Part shown: positions 54,588 through 63,911 of the stretch, one piece after another
Numbering within the stretch: the first letter of the stretch is position 1
Layout of the letters: every line of letters starts with the position of its first letter
Assembly (NCBI RefSeq): GCF_000466745.1
Contig: NZ_ANNI01000003.1
Span: 310,001 to 374,000, forward strand
Length of the DNA stretch: 64,000 nt
Origin: Campylobacter concisus ATCC 51562
Lineage (GTDB): Bacteria; Campylobacterota; Campylobacteria; Campylobacterales; Campylobacteraceae
Reading direction: 5' to 3'
The notes under the pieces: model-generated
What the model was told of the DNA's origin: nothing
Seen by the model: only the letters and a program-made list of their open reading frames with translations
Databases searched by the model: none
Position numbers and translations under genes: made by a program

Positions 54588-55073
54588 TCACTTTGTATAG
54601 TTGCCCATTATCTCGCCTGTTTGAGCGTTTATGATCACTTTTTTCTCGCTCCTGTCGCGCTTAAGCTCTACTTTGTATATCCAAGCACCATTTTTATTAT
54701 CAAGCTCTGCCTCATCAAGGCTCCAGCCAGCCTCGAGCGCTTGAGCTTTAGCCACAGCTTCGTCGATGCTAAGAGCAAATTTCGAAAAATCTACCACTTC
54801 GATCGGCAAGATATGTTTTTTATTTTTATTCTCCATTTTAACGATCTGACCGCTATTGGCATCGATCTTGATATCTTGTTTGACACCGTCTTTAAAAGAC
54901 TCTATCTTATAAAATGTCACGCCATTTTTGACGTCTATCTCTATATCTTTGACGCTTGAGCCTGGGAAGTTTTTCTCAGCTATATTTAAAGCATCTTTTG
55001 ATGTGATAGCTGCTTGCAAACCTGTCGCTCCCAAAACTGCTGCTAAAACTGCTGCACCTAATACTTTTTTCAT
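54588..55073 (-). CDS. Exported tandem PepSY-domain protein
   Basis: A 161-residue periplasmic protein: signal peptide (about 1-21, 'VLGAAVLAAVLGATGLQA') and two PepSY repeats. Repeat 1 (about 23-80) is 'TSKDALNIAEKNFPGSSVKDIEID ... QDIKIDANSGQIVKME'; repeat 2 (about 100-161) is 'LSIDEAVAKAQALEAGWSLDEAELD ... KVIINAQTGEIMGNYT'. PepSY proteins are thought to inhibit or chaperone proteases or to act with two-component sensors. It is the first gene of the four-gene unit with the regulator and kinase. Confidence 0.9.
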   Translation of the reverse strand: MKKVLGAAVLAAVLGATGLQAAITSKDALNIAEKNFPGSSVKDIEIDVKNGVTFYKIESFKDGVKQDIKIDANSGQIVKMENKNKKHILPIEVVDFSKFALSIDEAVAKAQALEAGWSLDEAELDNKNGAWIYKVELKRDRSEKKVIINAQTGEIMGNYTK

Positions 55074-55120
55074 TTTTGATCCTTTTATTTTTTATTTCCA
55101 ACTTTCGTTTGGATGAGCGC

Positions 55121-55126
55121 ATTATA
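55121..55126 (-). promoter_or_regulatory. Probable -10 box of the PepSY/two-component unit
   Basis: TATAAT on the minus strand, 47 bp before the PepSY gene start. Confidence 0.5.
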
Positions 55127-55345
55127 AAAGCCTTAAATGAAGCTAGAATGAATAAAGGAAATTTATTTTAACTTCGTCCAAAGATGAATATCTAATCGCA
55201 TTTTGATTACGAATCAGAACGATATACTTTGAAACAATAAATAAATCTGAAGGGAAATAAAGGGGAAAAATACAAAAAATAATAAAACTTAAAGTTCTTA
55301 AAACATCGTTAAAATCGGGATTTTAAAATGATTTTTGAAGAAGAA
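55127..55345. other. Spacer between PepSY unit and tRNA-Asn
   Basis: About 220 bp of AT-rich sequence with stops in all frames. I see no gene or repeat. Confidence 0.45.
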
Positions 55346-55420
<75 letters not shown>

Positions 55421-55439
55421 ACACTTGAAAAGAGCTCGT

Positions 55440-55445
55440 ATTATA
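55440..55445 (-). promoter_or_regulatory. -10 box of tRNA-Asn
   Basis: TATAAT on the minus strand, 19 bp before the tRNA 5' end, the same spacing as for the CAU tRNA. Confidence 0.55.
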
Positions 55446-55532
55446 GACGAAAAGATATGTTTTGTCAATAAATTTTAGCTTAATTTATAAAAAATTGTAC
55501 AGAGCCCAATAAATTTTTATAAAAGGCTACAA

Positions 55533-56555
55533 CTAGCCTTTTATAAATCCACTTGCAATAACCTTATCGCCATCATACATAACACAAAGCTGGCCTTGTG
55601 CCACACCAAGTGCATTTTGATTTAGCGTTAGTTTTGCTGTTTTATTCTCTTTATCAACCTCAACAAAAGCATCAAGTTTAGGGCTTCTATATCTTATCTT
55701 GGTTTCGCAATCAAATTTATCTTTATCTATAAACAAATTTACGTTTTCAAGCTCGACTACTTTTTGAGCCAGGTCATCTTTTGTTCCCACAACGATCTCA
55801 TTTTTATCGGCATTTATCTTTATAACAAAATGTGGCTCATGGGCGCCGAAAACCTCAAAACCACGGCGTTTACCGATAGTATAGTGCATATAGCCTTGGT
55901 GGCGGCCGATTATTTTGCCATCTTTATCAACTACGTTTCCTGGCAAATTTGTATTGTAATGCTTATTTAAAACTTCGATATAGGTATCTTCCACAAAGCA
56001 AATTTCACTACTTTCTGCCTGCGTAGCAAATTCTTCAAGCACTTTTACACTTCTTGCAAGCTCTTTTATATCTTTTTTAAATTTATCCCCAAGCGGGAAA
56101 ATAACATCTTTTAATATCTCTTTTGGCACTTGGGCTAAAAAGTAGCTTTGATCCTTGCTAGGATCTTTTGCACATGTGATAAATCCATCAATAACTTGCA
56201 CATAATGCCCAGTAGCAAGCTTCTCACAGCCATTTGCCTTTGCAAAATCAAGTAGCGCACCAAGCTTTATAAATTTATTGCACAAAGCACAAGGATTTGG
56301 CGTCTTGCCTTCTTTATAGAGCTTCACAAAAGGATCATAGACAAACTCATTAAATTTATCCTGCAGATCCAAAATATGCACCTTTATGCCAAGATACTCG
56401 CCTACTTTTTTCACTTTTCTGATATTTTCTTCATGATATCCTGGCTTTTGATGTAGCATCATATAGCAGCCTTGCACTTCATGACCAGCTTCTTGCAGAA
56501 ATTTAGCCGTCATAGTGCTATCTACACCACCGCTCATTGCGACCATTACTTTCAT
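55533..56555 (-). CDS. mnmA: tRNA-specific 2-thiouridylase
   Basis: A 340-residue enzyme adding sulfur to U34 of Lys, Glu and Gln tRNAs. The PP-loop '[20 protein letters not shown]' is at the N-terminus, the first catalytic Cys is in '[13 protein letters not shown]' (about 86-98) and the second in '[13 protein letters not shown]' near residue 185. A C-terminal beta-barrel ('[15 protein letters not shown]', '[22 protein letters not shown]') completes the fold. It lies downstream of the LOG and flagellar genes on the same strand, after a 49-bp gap. Confidence 0.96.
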   Translation of the reverse strand: MKVMVAMSGGVDSTMTAKFLQEAGHEVQGCYMMLHQKPGYHEENIRKVKKVGEYLGIKVHILDLQDKFNEFVYDPFVKLYKEGKTPNPCALCNKFIKLGALLDFAKANGCEKLATGHYVQVIDGFITCAKDPSKDQSYFLAQVPKEILKDVIFPLGDKFKKDIKELARSVKVLEEFATQAESSEICFVEDTYIEVLNKHYNTNLPGNVVDKDGKIIGRHQGYMHYTIGKRRGFEVFGAHEPHFVIKINADKNEIVVGTKDDLAQKVVELENVNLFIDKDKFDCETKIRYRSPKLDAFVEVDKENKTAKLTLNQNALGVAQGQLCVMYDGDKVIASGFIKG

Positions 56556-56604
56556 ATTTTTTTACCTCTTTGAAATTTAAAAGGGGATATTTTATATCTT
56601 ATTT

Positions 56605-57198
56605 TTAAATAGCCAAAATTTCATCTACAATAAGCTTTAAATCATCGGTGATTTTGTATAAATTTATATCTTCTTTTTTTATTGTTTTTTGGCTAACTAG
56701 CGTATTTTTTATAAATTCATCAAGCCCTTGCCAAAATTCACTCCCAAAAAGAAAAATTTTTACTTTTTTACTACCAACTTGTGCAAGTACTAAAATTTCA
56801 AAAAGTTCATCAAGAGTGCCAAAGCCACCCGGAAAGACGACAAATGCGACTGAACGATCGGTAAGTGCAAATTTTCTTGGGCTTAAATTTGAAAAGAGAT
56901 ATTTTGCTGTGACGTAAGGATTTGTATTTTGTTCAAACGGAAGTCTCACATTCAGGGCTATACTTGGCGATTTTGCACTATCAAACGCGCCCTTGTTTGC
57001 GGCTCTCATTATGCCGTCCCCGCCTCCGGTTAAGATAGCATATCCTAGCTCGTTTAGCTTATAAGCTAGCTCATAAGCCTTTTTGCAGTAGAAATTTTCT
57101 TCATCAAATCTAGCCGAGCCAAAGAAGGTAACATTTTTATTTTTATATTTTAAGACGTTTGGAAAATTTAAAAGATCGCTAACTAAATCATTATTCAT
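56605..57198 (-). CDS. LOG-family nucleotide phosphoribohydrolase
   Basis: A 197-residue Rossmann-fold protein of the LOG/TIGR00730 family, often mis-named lysine decarboxylase. It has 'VTFFGSARFDEENFYC', 'ILTGGGDGIMRAANKGAFD' (about 57-75) and the signature 'VFPGGFGTLDELFEILVLAQ' (about 120-140). Members release the base from nucleoside monophosphates such as AMP or cytokinin ribotides. It starts at the fliY stop codon and may be cotranscribed with the flagellar genes. Confidence 0.9.
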   Translation of the reverse strand: MNNDLVSDLLNFPNVLKYKNKNVTFFGSARFDEENFYCKKAYELAYKLNELGYAILTGGGDGIMRAANKGAFDSAKSPSIALNVRLPFEQNTNPYVTAKYLFSNLSPRKFALTDRSVAFVVFPGGFGTLDELFEILVLAQVGSKKVKIFLFGSEFWQGLDEFIKNTLVSQKTIKKEDINLYKITDDLKLIVDEILAI

Positions 57199-58046
57199 TA
57201 TTTTAACTGCTGAAGCCTCTCGCGTTTTGAGCCTATCTGAGTGATCTGGATGCCAAAGTTTCCATCGATTATGACAACTTCGCCAAGGGCTATTACCTTA
57301 TCGCCGATCAAAATTTCAAGCGGATCGTTTGCTAATTGATTTAGCTCAATAACTGAGCCAATATCCATGGTAAGTACATCTTTTAAGAGCATTCTTTTTG
57401 AGCCGATACGAACACGAATAGGCAGCCTAACATCCATTATAAGCCCAATATTTCTCATCTCTTCAGCGCTAAATTCACCTTTAGTTACATGAGGAGTACT
57501 TGCTGCAGGTGCAGCTGGTGCTTCAGTCTTTGTTGGCTCAAAAAATTTCATTAACGAATGATCGCAAGCAAAACCGATATGCTCACTTAGATCTTCGATT
57601 TTGACATTAAATAAAAATAGCTTTTCATAAACACTAAAATCAAGCGAAGAATTTTCATCTAAAAAATTTACATTTATTACTTCAAAATTTATCTTTGGCA
57701 TACCCTTTTGAGCACCCAAAGATGTACTAAAAGCACTAAAAAGATTTGAAAATATCTCTTTTGCAGCGTCAAGCTCATCACTACCTAAATTTTCATTCTT
57801 TGAAATTTCCTCTTCGCCCATCATCCATTCGCTAATGGCACTTATTAAAACCGGAGTGCATACTATCTCTGTTTTAGCATTGATGTCGCCACTTAAAGAG
57901 ATATTGGCCATCACTACTGGTGGCTTTATGCCATTTTGCGTTGGTGCATCAAATTCATTTCTTTCACCAACTTCTGGAGCTCTGCCCGTAAGTCCTTCGA
58001 TAGTAGCTTTTAATTCATTAGAAAATATATTAAAAAAATCATTCAT
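57198..58046 (-). CDS. fliY: Flagellar motor switch protein FliY (FliN-type C-ring protein)
   Basis: A 282-residue C-ring protein. The N-terminal two-thirds is CheC-like in size with an acidic surface ('EWMMGEEEISKNENLGSDELDAAKEIFSN'), and the C-terminal SpoA/FliN domain (about 200-280) has 'MRNIGLIMDVRLPIRVRIGSKRMLLKDVLTMDIGSVIEL' and 'GEVVIIDGNFGIQIT'. The start is ATG 58046 (MNDFFNIFSNEL), overlapping fliM by 8 bp; an adjacent ATG at 58049 is possible, and the longer frame reads through the acidic fliM tail. Confidence 0.93.
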   Translation of the reverse strand: MNDFFNIFSNELKATIEGLTGRAPEVGERNEFDAPTQNGIKPPVVMANISLSGDINAKTEIVCTPVLISAISEWMMGEEEISKNENLGSDELDAAKEIFSNLFSAFSTSLGAQKGMPKINFEVINVNFLDENSSLDFSVYEKLFLFNVKIEDLSEHIGFACDHSLMKFFEPTKTEAPAAPAASTPHVTKGEFSAEEMRNIGLIMDVRLPIRVRIGSKRMLLKDVLTMDIGSVIELNQLANDPLEILIGDKVIALGEVVIIDGNFGIQITQIGSKRERLQQLK

Positions 58047-59142
58047 CATCTTCGTCATCCTCTTCTTCTTCCATTTTGCGCTCATTAGCTTCATACGCCA
58101 TCAGCTTTGCTTTTCGCTCTTCTTCGTATTTTTCTAAGATATTTTTGATCTCATCTTTATCAGAGCGTATTAACTGCTCAATCCTTATAGATTTTCTAAA
58201 TCTATGAAGTCCGACTTCGGCTAAGAAAACTTCTTTTTTATCGATACAAACGATCGCCTTATCATCAGCTCCTCTATCAAGCCTTAAAATATCGCCTTCT
58301 TTTAAATTTAAAAACTCATTTACGCTGATAATCGATTTGCCAAGTATGGCTTCATATAAAATTTCTGCTCGTCCAATAAGTGTTTTTAGCTCTTTGTTTC
58401 TACTTTTTTTTGCACTCGTTTCGCCAAGCATAATGTCTCTGTTTGCAAGGCGTGAGAGTATCGGTTCAAGGTAGATGACTGGATAGCATAAATTTATCAT
58501 ACCGCTTGATCCGCCAACTATGATCTCCATAACGACCATAATGACGATCTCATTTTGAGAGACGATCTGTACGACATTTGGACTGCTCTCTTTGGCTTCC
58601 ACATTTGGGTACATATCAGTTATCATTGACCAGCTCTCTTTTAGACGCTGCATGATCATTCTAAGCACCGCATCAAGCAAATTTACTTCGATGTCGGTTA
58701 GCTCTCTATTTGCTTCAAAATTTTCACCAGTTCCGCCAAGCAAACGATCTATCATCGGAAAAGCAATGCTTGGATTTATCTCCAAAACACAGTTTCCATC
58801 AAGTGGCTTTATAGAAAAGACATTAAAACTAGTTGGACTTGGCAAGCTCATCAAAAATTCGCCATAAGTCATTTGATCAACACTGTGAAGTCTGATCTCG
58901 ACGATACTTCTCATAACACTAGAAATTTGACTAGCCAAATTTCTAGCAAGCTTATCATGGATGCCTTTTATCGCACGGAGTTGCTCTTTACTAACGCGGT
59001 TTGGACGCTTAAAATCATAAATAATAATCTGTTTTTGTTCGCCTTGCGATCTCTCTTCGACCTCGATACTACTCGTATCGCCGTCTTCATCAACAACTTC
59101 AAGTAGCGCGTCTATCTCTTCTTGACTTAAAATATCAGCCAT
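58039..59142 (-). CDS. fliM: Flagellar motor switch protein FliM
   Basis: A 367-residue C-ring protein that binds CheY-P. It has the CheY-binding N-terminal peptide 'ADILSQEEIDALLEVVD', then 'IIIYDFKRPNRVSKEQLRAI' (about 38-57) and the middle CheC-like domain with 'GGTGENFEANRELTDIEVNLL' (about 135-155). A C-terminal SpoA domain follows (about 240-330), then an acidic tail ending 'EEEDDEDDE' that is unusual in length. Overlaps fliA by 1 bp and fliY by 8 bp. Confidence 0.96.
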   Translation of the reverse strand: MADILSQEEIDALLEVVDEDGDTSSIEVEERSQGEQKQIIIYDFKRPNRVSKEQLRAIKGIHDKLARNLASQISSVMRSIVEIRLHSVDQMTYGEFLMSLPSPTSFNVFSIKPLDGNCVLEINPSIAFPMIDRLLGGTGENFEANRELTDIEVNLLDAVLRMIMQRLKESWSMITDMYPNVEAKESSPNVVQIVSQNEIVIMVVMEIIVGGSSGMINLCYPVIYLEPILSRLANRDIMLGETSAKKSRNKELKTLIGRAEILYEAILGKSIISVNEFLNLKEGDILRLDRGADDKAIVCIDKKEVFLAEVGLHRFRKSIRIEQLIRSDKDEIKNILEKYEEERKAKLMAYEANERKMEEEEDDEDDE

Positions 59143-59846
59143 TAAACCCCCAAGCTACGCCTAATACGATCAAGCAAACGTTTATGAATTTGTGAAATTC
59201 TACTCTCGCTGATATTCATGATCTGGCTTATCTCTTTTAAATTTAGCTCTTCATAATAATAAAGCTGAACCAACATCTGATCTCTTTCGTCAAAATCTTT
59301 TAAAGCTTCCTCTATTTTTAAGATGAGATCCTCTCTCTCAATGCTTTTCTCGACATCATTTTGACCAATTAGCTCCATTTGCTCGTCTATTGGCAAAATA
59401 GTAATGATACCGCTAACGCCTCTTGCCTCTCTTATCTTCTCAATATCTTCATTAAGCTTTTCGGCCAAATACTCATCGCTTGGCTCTTCTTCAAATTCAT
59501 TAAAGTAGTTATCTATCTCGCTATTTATGCTCTTTACTAGCTTTCTATCGCTTCTGCTAACAACATCAAGCGTCCTTAGATAATCAAGCATAGAGCCATA
59601 AATTCTCTTTTTGCCATAACCCCAAAAAGAGTCATTTTGCTCCTTGTCATACTTCCTGCTAAGCTTTATCATCTCTTCAACGCCAATGCTTATTAGGTCA
59701 TTTGTATCTATACTTGATGGTAGCCTCTCTTTAAGTCTAAACGCCATTGCACGCAGTGCTGGCATATATTTTAAGACGATTTCGTCTTGTTCTTTTTTTA
59801 TCGTGTTTTTATAAGCGTTAAGCTGCTTTTGCTTTAACTCGTGCAT
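59142..59846 (-). CDS. fliA: Flagellar sigma factor sigma-28 (FliA)
   Basis: A 234-residue sigma factor for late flagellar genes. Region 2 is 'LKYMPALRAMAFRLKERLPSSIDTNDLISIGVEEMIKLSRKYD' and 'FWGYGKKRIYGSMLDYLRTLD' (about 22-95). Region 3 is 'EEPSDEYLAEKLNEDIEKIREARG' and region 4 is 'QLYYYEELNLKEISQIMNISESRISQIHKRLLDRIRRSL' near the C-terminus. The start is ATG 59846 (MHELKQKQ); the longer frame begins at a TTG. It overlaps the small membrane-protein gene by 29 bp. Confidence 0.95.
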   Translation of the reverse strand: MHELKQKQLNAYKNTIKKEQDEIVLKYMPALRAMAFRLKERLPSSIDTNDLISIGVEEMIKLSRKYDKEQNDSFWGYGKKRIYGSMLDYLRTLDVVSRSDRKLVKSINSEIDNYFNEFEEEPSDEYLAEKLNEDIEKIREARGVSGIITILPIDEQMELIGQNDVEKSIEREDLILKIEEALKDFDERDQMLVQLYYYEELNLKEISQIMNISESRISQIHKRLLDRIRRSLGV

Positions 59847-60162
59847 TTCGTTTACCAGAATCAAAATTTTCAGCAGTCATTTTTACCATTATATTTTCCA
59901 TACGCTTTTCTCTAGTATTTAGCTCAGAGATGAGATAGTCTGCGATCTCTTCGTGTTTTTGTTTGTCAAAAATTTTAGTTAAAGCCCTTTTCACATCAAT
60001 GTAGTTCATGATAACAATGTGAATTATAAGATAAAAAAACAAAGTAATAACTAGTGTATAAACTAGCATTTCGATAGGCTCACTCACCTTTAACAAGGTA
60101 AAAACTATACCTACAAAAAAACCACAAACCGTAAAAAATGCTATAAAATTTTCTGCACGCAA
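59818..60162 (-). CDS. Small membrane protein between flhG and fliA
   Basis: A 114-residue protein with two transmembrane helices (about 6-24 and 32-52, 'EMLVYTLVITLFFYLIIHIVI') and a basic cytoplasmic tail ending 'RNARVKAKAA'. A similar gene lies between flhG and fliA in C. jejuni, as I recall, which supports a conserved role, perhaps in flagellar placement or expression, but none is established. Separated from flhG by 13 bp. Confidence 0.8.
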   Translation of the reverse strand: MRAENFIAFFTVCGFFVGIVFTLLKVSEPIEMLVYTLVITLFFYLIIHIVIMNYIDVKRALTKIFDKQKHEEIADYLISELNTREKRMENIMVKMTAENFDSGKRNARVKAKAA

Positions 60163-60175
60163 AGCTCAATCTCCA

Positions 60176-61042
60176 TCAAAATTGTTCTATCAAACGCTTA
60201 AAGAAGCCCCCAAAGCTCCTGCTTTGCTCATCGTTAAGCACTTTTCGTTCCAACCTATAAAGTAAATTCGAAGCTATCTGTTTTATCTGGGCACTAGGCT
60301 CAGCATAAGCAGCGTCGTCTGTAAAAAGCGTTCGTTGTTTTATACTTCTTGAAACATTCTTATCAGAAGCCACAAATCCTATAAGCTCTAAATTTAAGCT
60401 AGGCCCGATATTTGCATTAGCAACGCGTTTGATATTTTCATAAATTCTAGTCGCTTCTGCTTCATTTTTCACCATATTTAAAAGCAAAAGCTCACTATTT
60501 TTAAACCTTGAGACGATCTTTATGACAGCGTATGCATCGGTTATCGCTGCAGGATCAGGCACAGTTACCACCACGACCTCATCAGCCGCTTCTAAAAATA
60601 GCTGCGTGCTGCCGCCTATGCCAGCTCCGGTGTCAATGATCAAAAAATCAAGCTCATCAAGCTCGCTCGCCTCGTCTAAAAACCTCTCAAATAAAAATTG
60701 ATTGTTAAATTTTAAAATTTCATCACCGCTTTCACCAGGAATGAGGATCAAATTTTTATTTATAGGTATCAAGATATCTTTTAGGCTGCACTCGCCTTTT
60801 AGCACGTGAAGTAAATTTTTGCCCATTTTTACATTTAGGATGACATCAAGGTTTGCAAGGCCGATATCAGCGTCAAATAGTCCTACTTTATAGCCATTTT
60901 TTGATAAAACATTTGCCAAATTTGCACTTATCGTGCTCTTACCAACACCACCTTTGCCGCTAGTTATCGCAATAAAATGCGTATTTTTGCTCTTACTTTG
61001 AGACTGGACTAAATTTTGTAATTTTTGCGCTTGATTATTCAT
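60176..61042 (-). CDS. flhG: Flagellar number regulator FlhG (MinD-like ATPase)
   Basis: A 288-residue ParA/MinD-family ATPase. It has the deviant Walker A 'ITSGKGGVGKSTISANLANVL' (about 27-47), 'VGLFDADIGLANLDVILNV' (about 55-73), and 'FLIIDTGAGIGGSTQLFLEAADEVVVV' near residue 125. A C-terminal amphipathic helix ('FGGFFKRLIEQF') binds membrane. FlhG limits the number of polar flagella and, in Campylobacter, also helps position division. The start is ATG 61042 (MNNQAQKLQ), overlapping flhF by 8 bp. Confidence 0.95.
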   Translation of the reverse strand: MNNQAQKLQNLVQSQSKSKNTHFIAITSGKGGVGKSTISANLANVLSKNGYKVGLFDADIGLANLDVILNVKMGKNLLHVLKGECSLKDILIPINKNLILIPGESGDEILKFNNQFLFERFLDEASELDELDFLIIDTGAGIGGSTQLFLEAADEVVVVTVPDPAAITDAYAVIKIVSRFKNSELLLLNMVKNEAEATRIYENIKRVANANIGPSLNLELIGFVASDKNVSRSIKQRTLFTDDAAYAEPSAQIKQIASNLLYRLERKVLNDEQSRSFGGFFKRLIEQF

Positions 61043-62402
61043 CGCTAGCCTTTTGCTTTGTAAAGCCGTCAAACACACACTCTACTAAAAATTCGCTCTT
61101 TGCCTCCACAAGATCATCAGGCACCTCTTGGCCCACGCTAAAGTAGCTAACCGGCGTATTTGTCTCATATATCAGCGAAAAGACGTTGCCAAAAATTTTT
61201 GTCTCATCAAATTTGGTGATTATCAGCGTGTCAATATCCAAAAATGAAAACCCATTATAAATTTCTATCAGATCTTCAACCTTTGAGCCAGCCGAAAGGA
61301 CCAAATTTACATCGATCTTTGCGCCGCTATGCTTTAAAAATTTATCAAGCCTTTCAAGCTTTTCTTTGTCATACTGAGAATTTCCAGTCGTATCAATAAG
61401 TATCACATCACAATAATTAAGCTGCTTTATAGCATTTTGAAAGTCATCTATCTCGATAACATCGAGTATAGGTAGCTTCATCATCTTTGCATACTGAAAT
61501 AACTGCTCAACCGCTCCGATACGGTACGTATCAAGCGTGATGATACCTGTTTTATAGCGCTTTTCATTGCCGTAAGCAAAACGAGCAGCTAGCTTTGCAA
61601 GAGTCGTAGTCTTACCAACCCCAGTTGGACCAACTAGCATCATGATACGTTGTTTTTTATCGCTTGGCTCTTTTCTACAAGGTAGCATATTTCGCAAAAG
61701 CGAGTAGAAATATCTTTTTACCGCGGTTGGATTACTCTTCATCGAAACTGGCAAATTTTCAAGCGTAGTTTGCATGATAGCCTCTAAATGCTCCTCTTTC
61801 ATGCCGCTTTGTTTTGCGAGCTTATAGATGCTAGCAAACTCGGGCGGGATCGAAAGATTGTTGCGATTTGGGGCTTTCTCGTCCCAGATCATGTCAGTTA
61901 TGAGCCCTATTTTCTCGCTTAGCGCGCTTACTTGCTTTGCCACATCGTCTATTTTTTTATTCATGCCGTTTGGTATGCTTGACTCTTTATCTTTGACATC
62001 ATCGATATTTACATTTGCGATCGTGCTTATCTCTTTTGCAGCAGCTGAGATATTTAAAAGCACGCTCTCGTTTGGATCGTAAGGCTCTGGCGATGCTGTC
62101 TTTGCCTCAAATTTAGCCGGCTCTTCTTTTATCTCAAATTTTGGCTTAGCAGGTTCATAGTTTTTATTAAATTTAGAATAGGCATTTTCGTAGTTTATGG
62201 CTTTTGTATTTGGTTTTGTGGGTTGCTTTACGTCGTCCTCTTCGACGCTTACTAAAATTTCATAAAGCGGTTTTTTATTTATCGTTTTGGCTTGAATTTG
62301 TTTTGTAGTAACTAGTATGGCCTTCTCACCGCACGTTTCTTGAGCCTTTTTCAAAGCCTCGATGGTGCTCTCGCCTGTAAAAGTATGAAATTTTGTAGCC
62401 AT
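61035..62402 (-). CDS. flhF: Flagellar SRP-like GTPase FlhF
   Basis: A 455-residue GTPase that sets the polar site of flagellar assembly. The N-terminal basic part (about 1-55, 'FTGESTIEALKKAQETCGEKAILV') leads into a variable acidic/Lys-rich linker (about 60-180). The N and G domains follow: G1 'LVGPTGVGKTTTLAKLAARFA' (about 253-273), 'TGIITLDTYRIGAVEQLFQYA', 'VILIDTTGNSQYD' and 'LIITKFDETKIFGN'. In Campylobacter it is also needed for sigma-54-dependent flagellar gene expression. Preceded by folK (10-bp gap). Confidence 0.96.
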   Translation of the reverse strand: MATKFHTFTGESTIEALKKAQETCGEKAILVTTKQIQAKTINKKPLYEILVSVEEDDVKQPTKPNTKAINYENAYSKFNKNYEPAKPKFEIKEEPAKFEAKTASPEPYDPNESVLLNISAAAKEISTIANVNIDDVKDKESSIPNGMNKKIDDVAKQVSALSEKIGLITDMIWDEKAPNRNNLSIPPEFASIYKLAKQSGMKEEHLEAIMQTTLENLPVSMKSNPTAVKRYFYSLLRNMLPCRKEPSDKKQRIMMLVGPTGVGKTTTLAKLAARFAYGNEKRYKTGIITLDTYRIGAVEQLFQYAKMMKLPILDVIEIDDFQNAIKQLNYCDVILIDTTGNSQYDKEKLERLDKFLKHSGAKIDVNLVLSAGSKVEDLIEIYNGFSFLDIDTLIITKFDETKIFGNVFSLIYETNTPVSYFSVGQEVPDDLVEAKSEFLVECVFDGFTKQKASDE

Positions 62403-62412
62403 TTATATCCTT

Positions 62413-62889
62413 TTAACCTCTCATAAGCCCTAGTGGCACGATCACGCTAAGCCTCTTATCGGCTCCTGGGTGCGGGACGATAAGGCGCGGCGTCTTATAG
62501 ACTTTTTTACTAAAATATAAAATATCCAGATCAAGCGTGCGTGGCGCATTTTTAAATGTCCTCACGCGCTTAAATTTACTCTCATAGTGCCCCAAAATTT
62601 TTAGAGTTTCTCTAGGGCTCATAGAGGTTTGTAAATTTATAACAGCGTTACTAAAATCATCCTGCGCTTCATAGCCAAACGCCGCATTTATAAGGATCGG
62701 CGAGACTTCAACTACGTGAAAACGTCTATCTTCACTAATCGCTCTTATAAATTTATCAAACCTCTTTGCGCTATCGCCGATGTTTCCACCCATACCAACT
62801 AGCGCCTCATACTTAAACTCATCTCTTTTATGAAAAAAACTAGGGCAAAAACGGCTTTTAACGATCTTTCTTGCTCCAGCTAGCCTCAT
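62413..62889 (-). CDS. folK: 2-amino-4-hydroxy-6-hydroxymethyldihydropteridine pyrophosphokinase
   Basis: A 158-residue folate-pathway enzyme. It has 'YEALVGMGGNIGDSAKRFDKFI' (about 26-47), 'SPILINAAFGYEAQDDFSNAVINLQT' and the signature 'RTLDLDILYF' near residue 118, followed by 'LIVPHPGADKRLSVIVPL'. The N-terminal 24 residues ('[19 protein letters not shown]') are a basic extension. The start is ATG 62889, overlapping the peptidase stop; the longer frame starts with GTG. It precedes flhF. Confidence 0.94.
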   Translation of the reverse strand: MRLAGARKIVKSRFCPSFFHKRDEFKYEALVGMGGNIGDSAKRFDKFIRAISEDRRFHVVEVSPILINAAFGYEAQDDFSNAVINLQTSMSPRETLKILGHYESKFKRVRTFKNAPRTLDLDILYFSKKVYKTPRLIVPHPGADKRLSVIVPLGLMRG

Positions 62890-63911
62890 AAAATCTCGCA
62901 CCCACCTTCTCTTGCGACCACCACGTCCTCGATACGCACACCAAATTCATTTTCTAGATAAATTCCAGGCTCCACGCTAAAGACCATACCCTTTTTTATG
63001 AGCGTTTCGCTCCTTGCTGAGATGACTGGAAGCTCGTGTATATCGACGCCCACGCCGTGTCCTGTCGAGTGAAAAAAGACCTTTTCATATCCAGCCTTTG
63101 CTATCACGCTTCTTGCTGCAAGGTCTATCTCGCACGCCCTAACGCCAGCTCTAGTGATCTTTATCGCAGCAGCCTGAGCCTCTTTTACGATCTCGTAAAT
63201 TTCTTGCATCTTGGCGTTTTTAAATTTTTGCTCCTTTGAGAAGTTAAAATTTTCATCAAAGCAAGCAGTTCTGGTGCGATCAGAGCAGTAACGCTTAAAT
63301 TTAACCCCAGCATCAAGTAGCAGCAAGTCGCCCTTTTTTAAAATTTTATCCCCAGGCAGCGCATGCGCCTTTGCGGCATTTTCGTTTATCGCCACGATAG
63401 GATCAAAGCTAAGACCTAGCTCGTTTTTTTGCCTAAAGATGAGCGAGGCGTTAAAATGAAGCTCTTTTTCGCTCATCCCTTCGCCATTTTCACGCACAAA
63501 TTTAGCAAATTCATCAAAGCATTTTGCCCCAAATTCGCTAGCCTTTTTTAAAATTTTTATCTCATCTTCGCTCTTGCAAATTCTCTTTAGCCTAGAGAAA
63601 TTTGCCTTTGGCTTGAAATTTATCTTAAAGCCCTTGCTAAGCTCGTTATACTCGCTTAAGCTTAGCTCATCAGGGTTAAAAACGAGGCTATTTGGCTTCA
63701 TCTTTCTTAAAAATGCCCTAACCTCGTTTATTAAATTTCTCTGAGCTAAAAGAACGATCACGCCTGCATTTACGCAACTTTTTGCCTCGAAATAATACCT
63801 CGCATCCGTGAAAAAGTATTTCACGCCATCAACGCATAGTAAAAACTCATTGTCGCAGCTGTAGCCGCACTCGTAAAATACGGCGTTTTCGTCCTTTAAG
63901 ATGAAATTCAT
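62886..63911 (-). CDS. pepQ: M24-family aminopeptidase (Xaa-Pro peptidase type)
   Basis: A 341-residue cytoplasmic metallopeptidase: N-terminal creatinase-like domain (about 1-115) and a pita-bread catalytic domain. The dinuclear metal ligands are in '[22 protein letters not shown]' (two Asp), '[17 protein letters not shown]' (His), '[12 protein letters not shown]' (Glu) and '[10 protein letters not shown]'-like '[15 protein letters not shown]' (Glu). Whether it is a prolidase (PepQ) or aminopeptidase P (PepP-like YpdF) cannot be told by eye; pepQ is a convenience name. Its start overlaps the aroQ stop by 3 bp. Confidence 0.92.
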   Translation of the reverse strand: MNFILKDENAVFYECGYSCDNEFLLCVDGVKYFFTDARYYFEAKSCVNAGVIVLLAQRNLINEVRAFLRKMKPNSLVFNPDELSLSEYNELSKGFKINFKPKANFSRLKRICKSEDEIKILKKASEFGAKCFDEFAKFVRENGEGMSEKELHFNASLIFRQKNELGLSFDPIVAINENAAKAHALPGDKILKKGDLLLLDAGVKFKRYCSDRTRTACFDENFNFSKEQKFKNAKMQEIYEIVKEAQAAAIKITRAGVRACEIDLAARSVIAKAGYEKVFFHSTGHGVGVDIHELPVISARSETLIKKGMVFSVEPGIYLENEFGVRIEDVVVAREGGCEIL

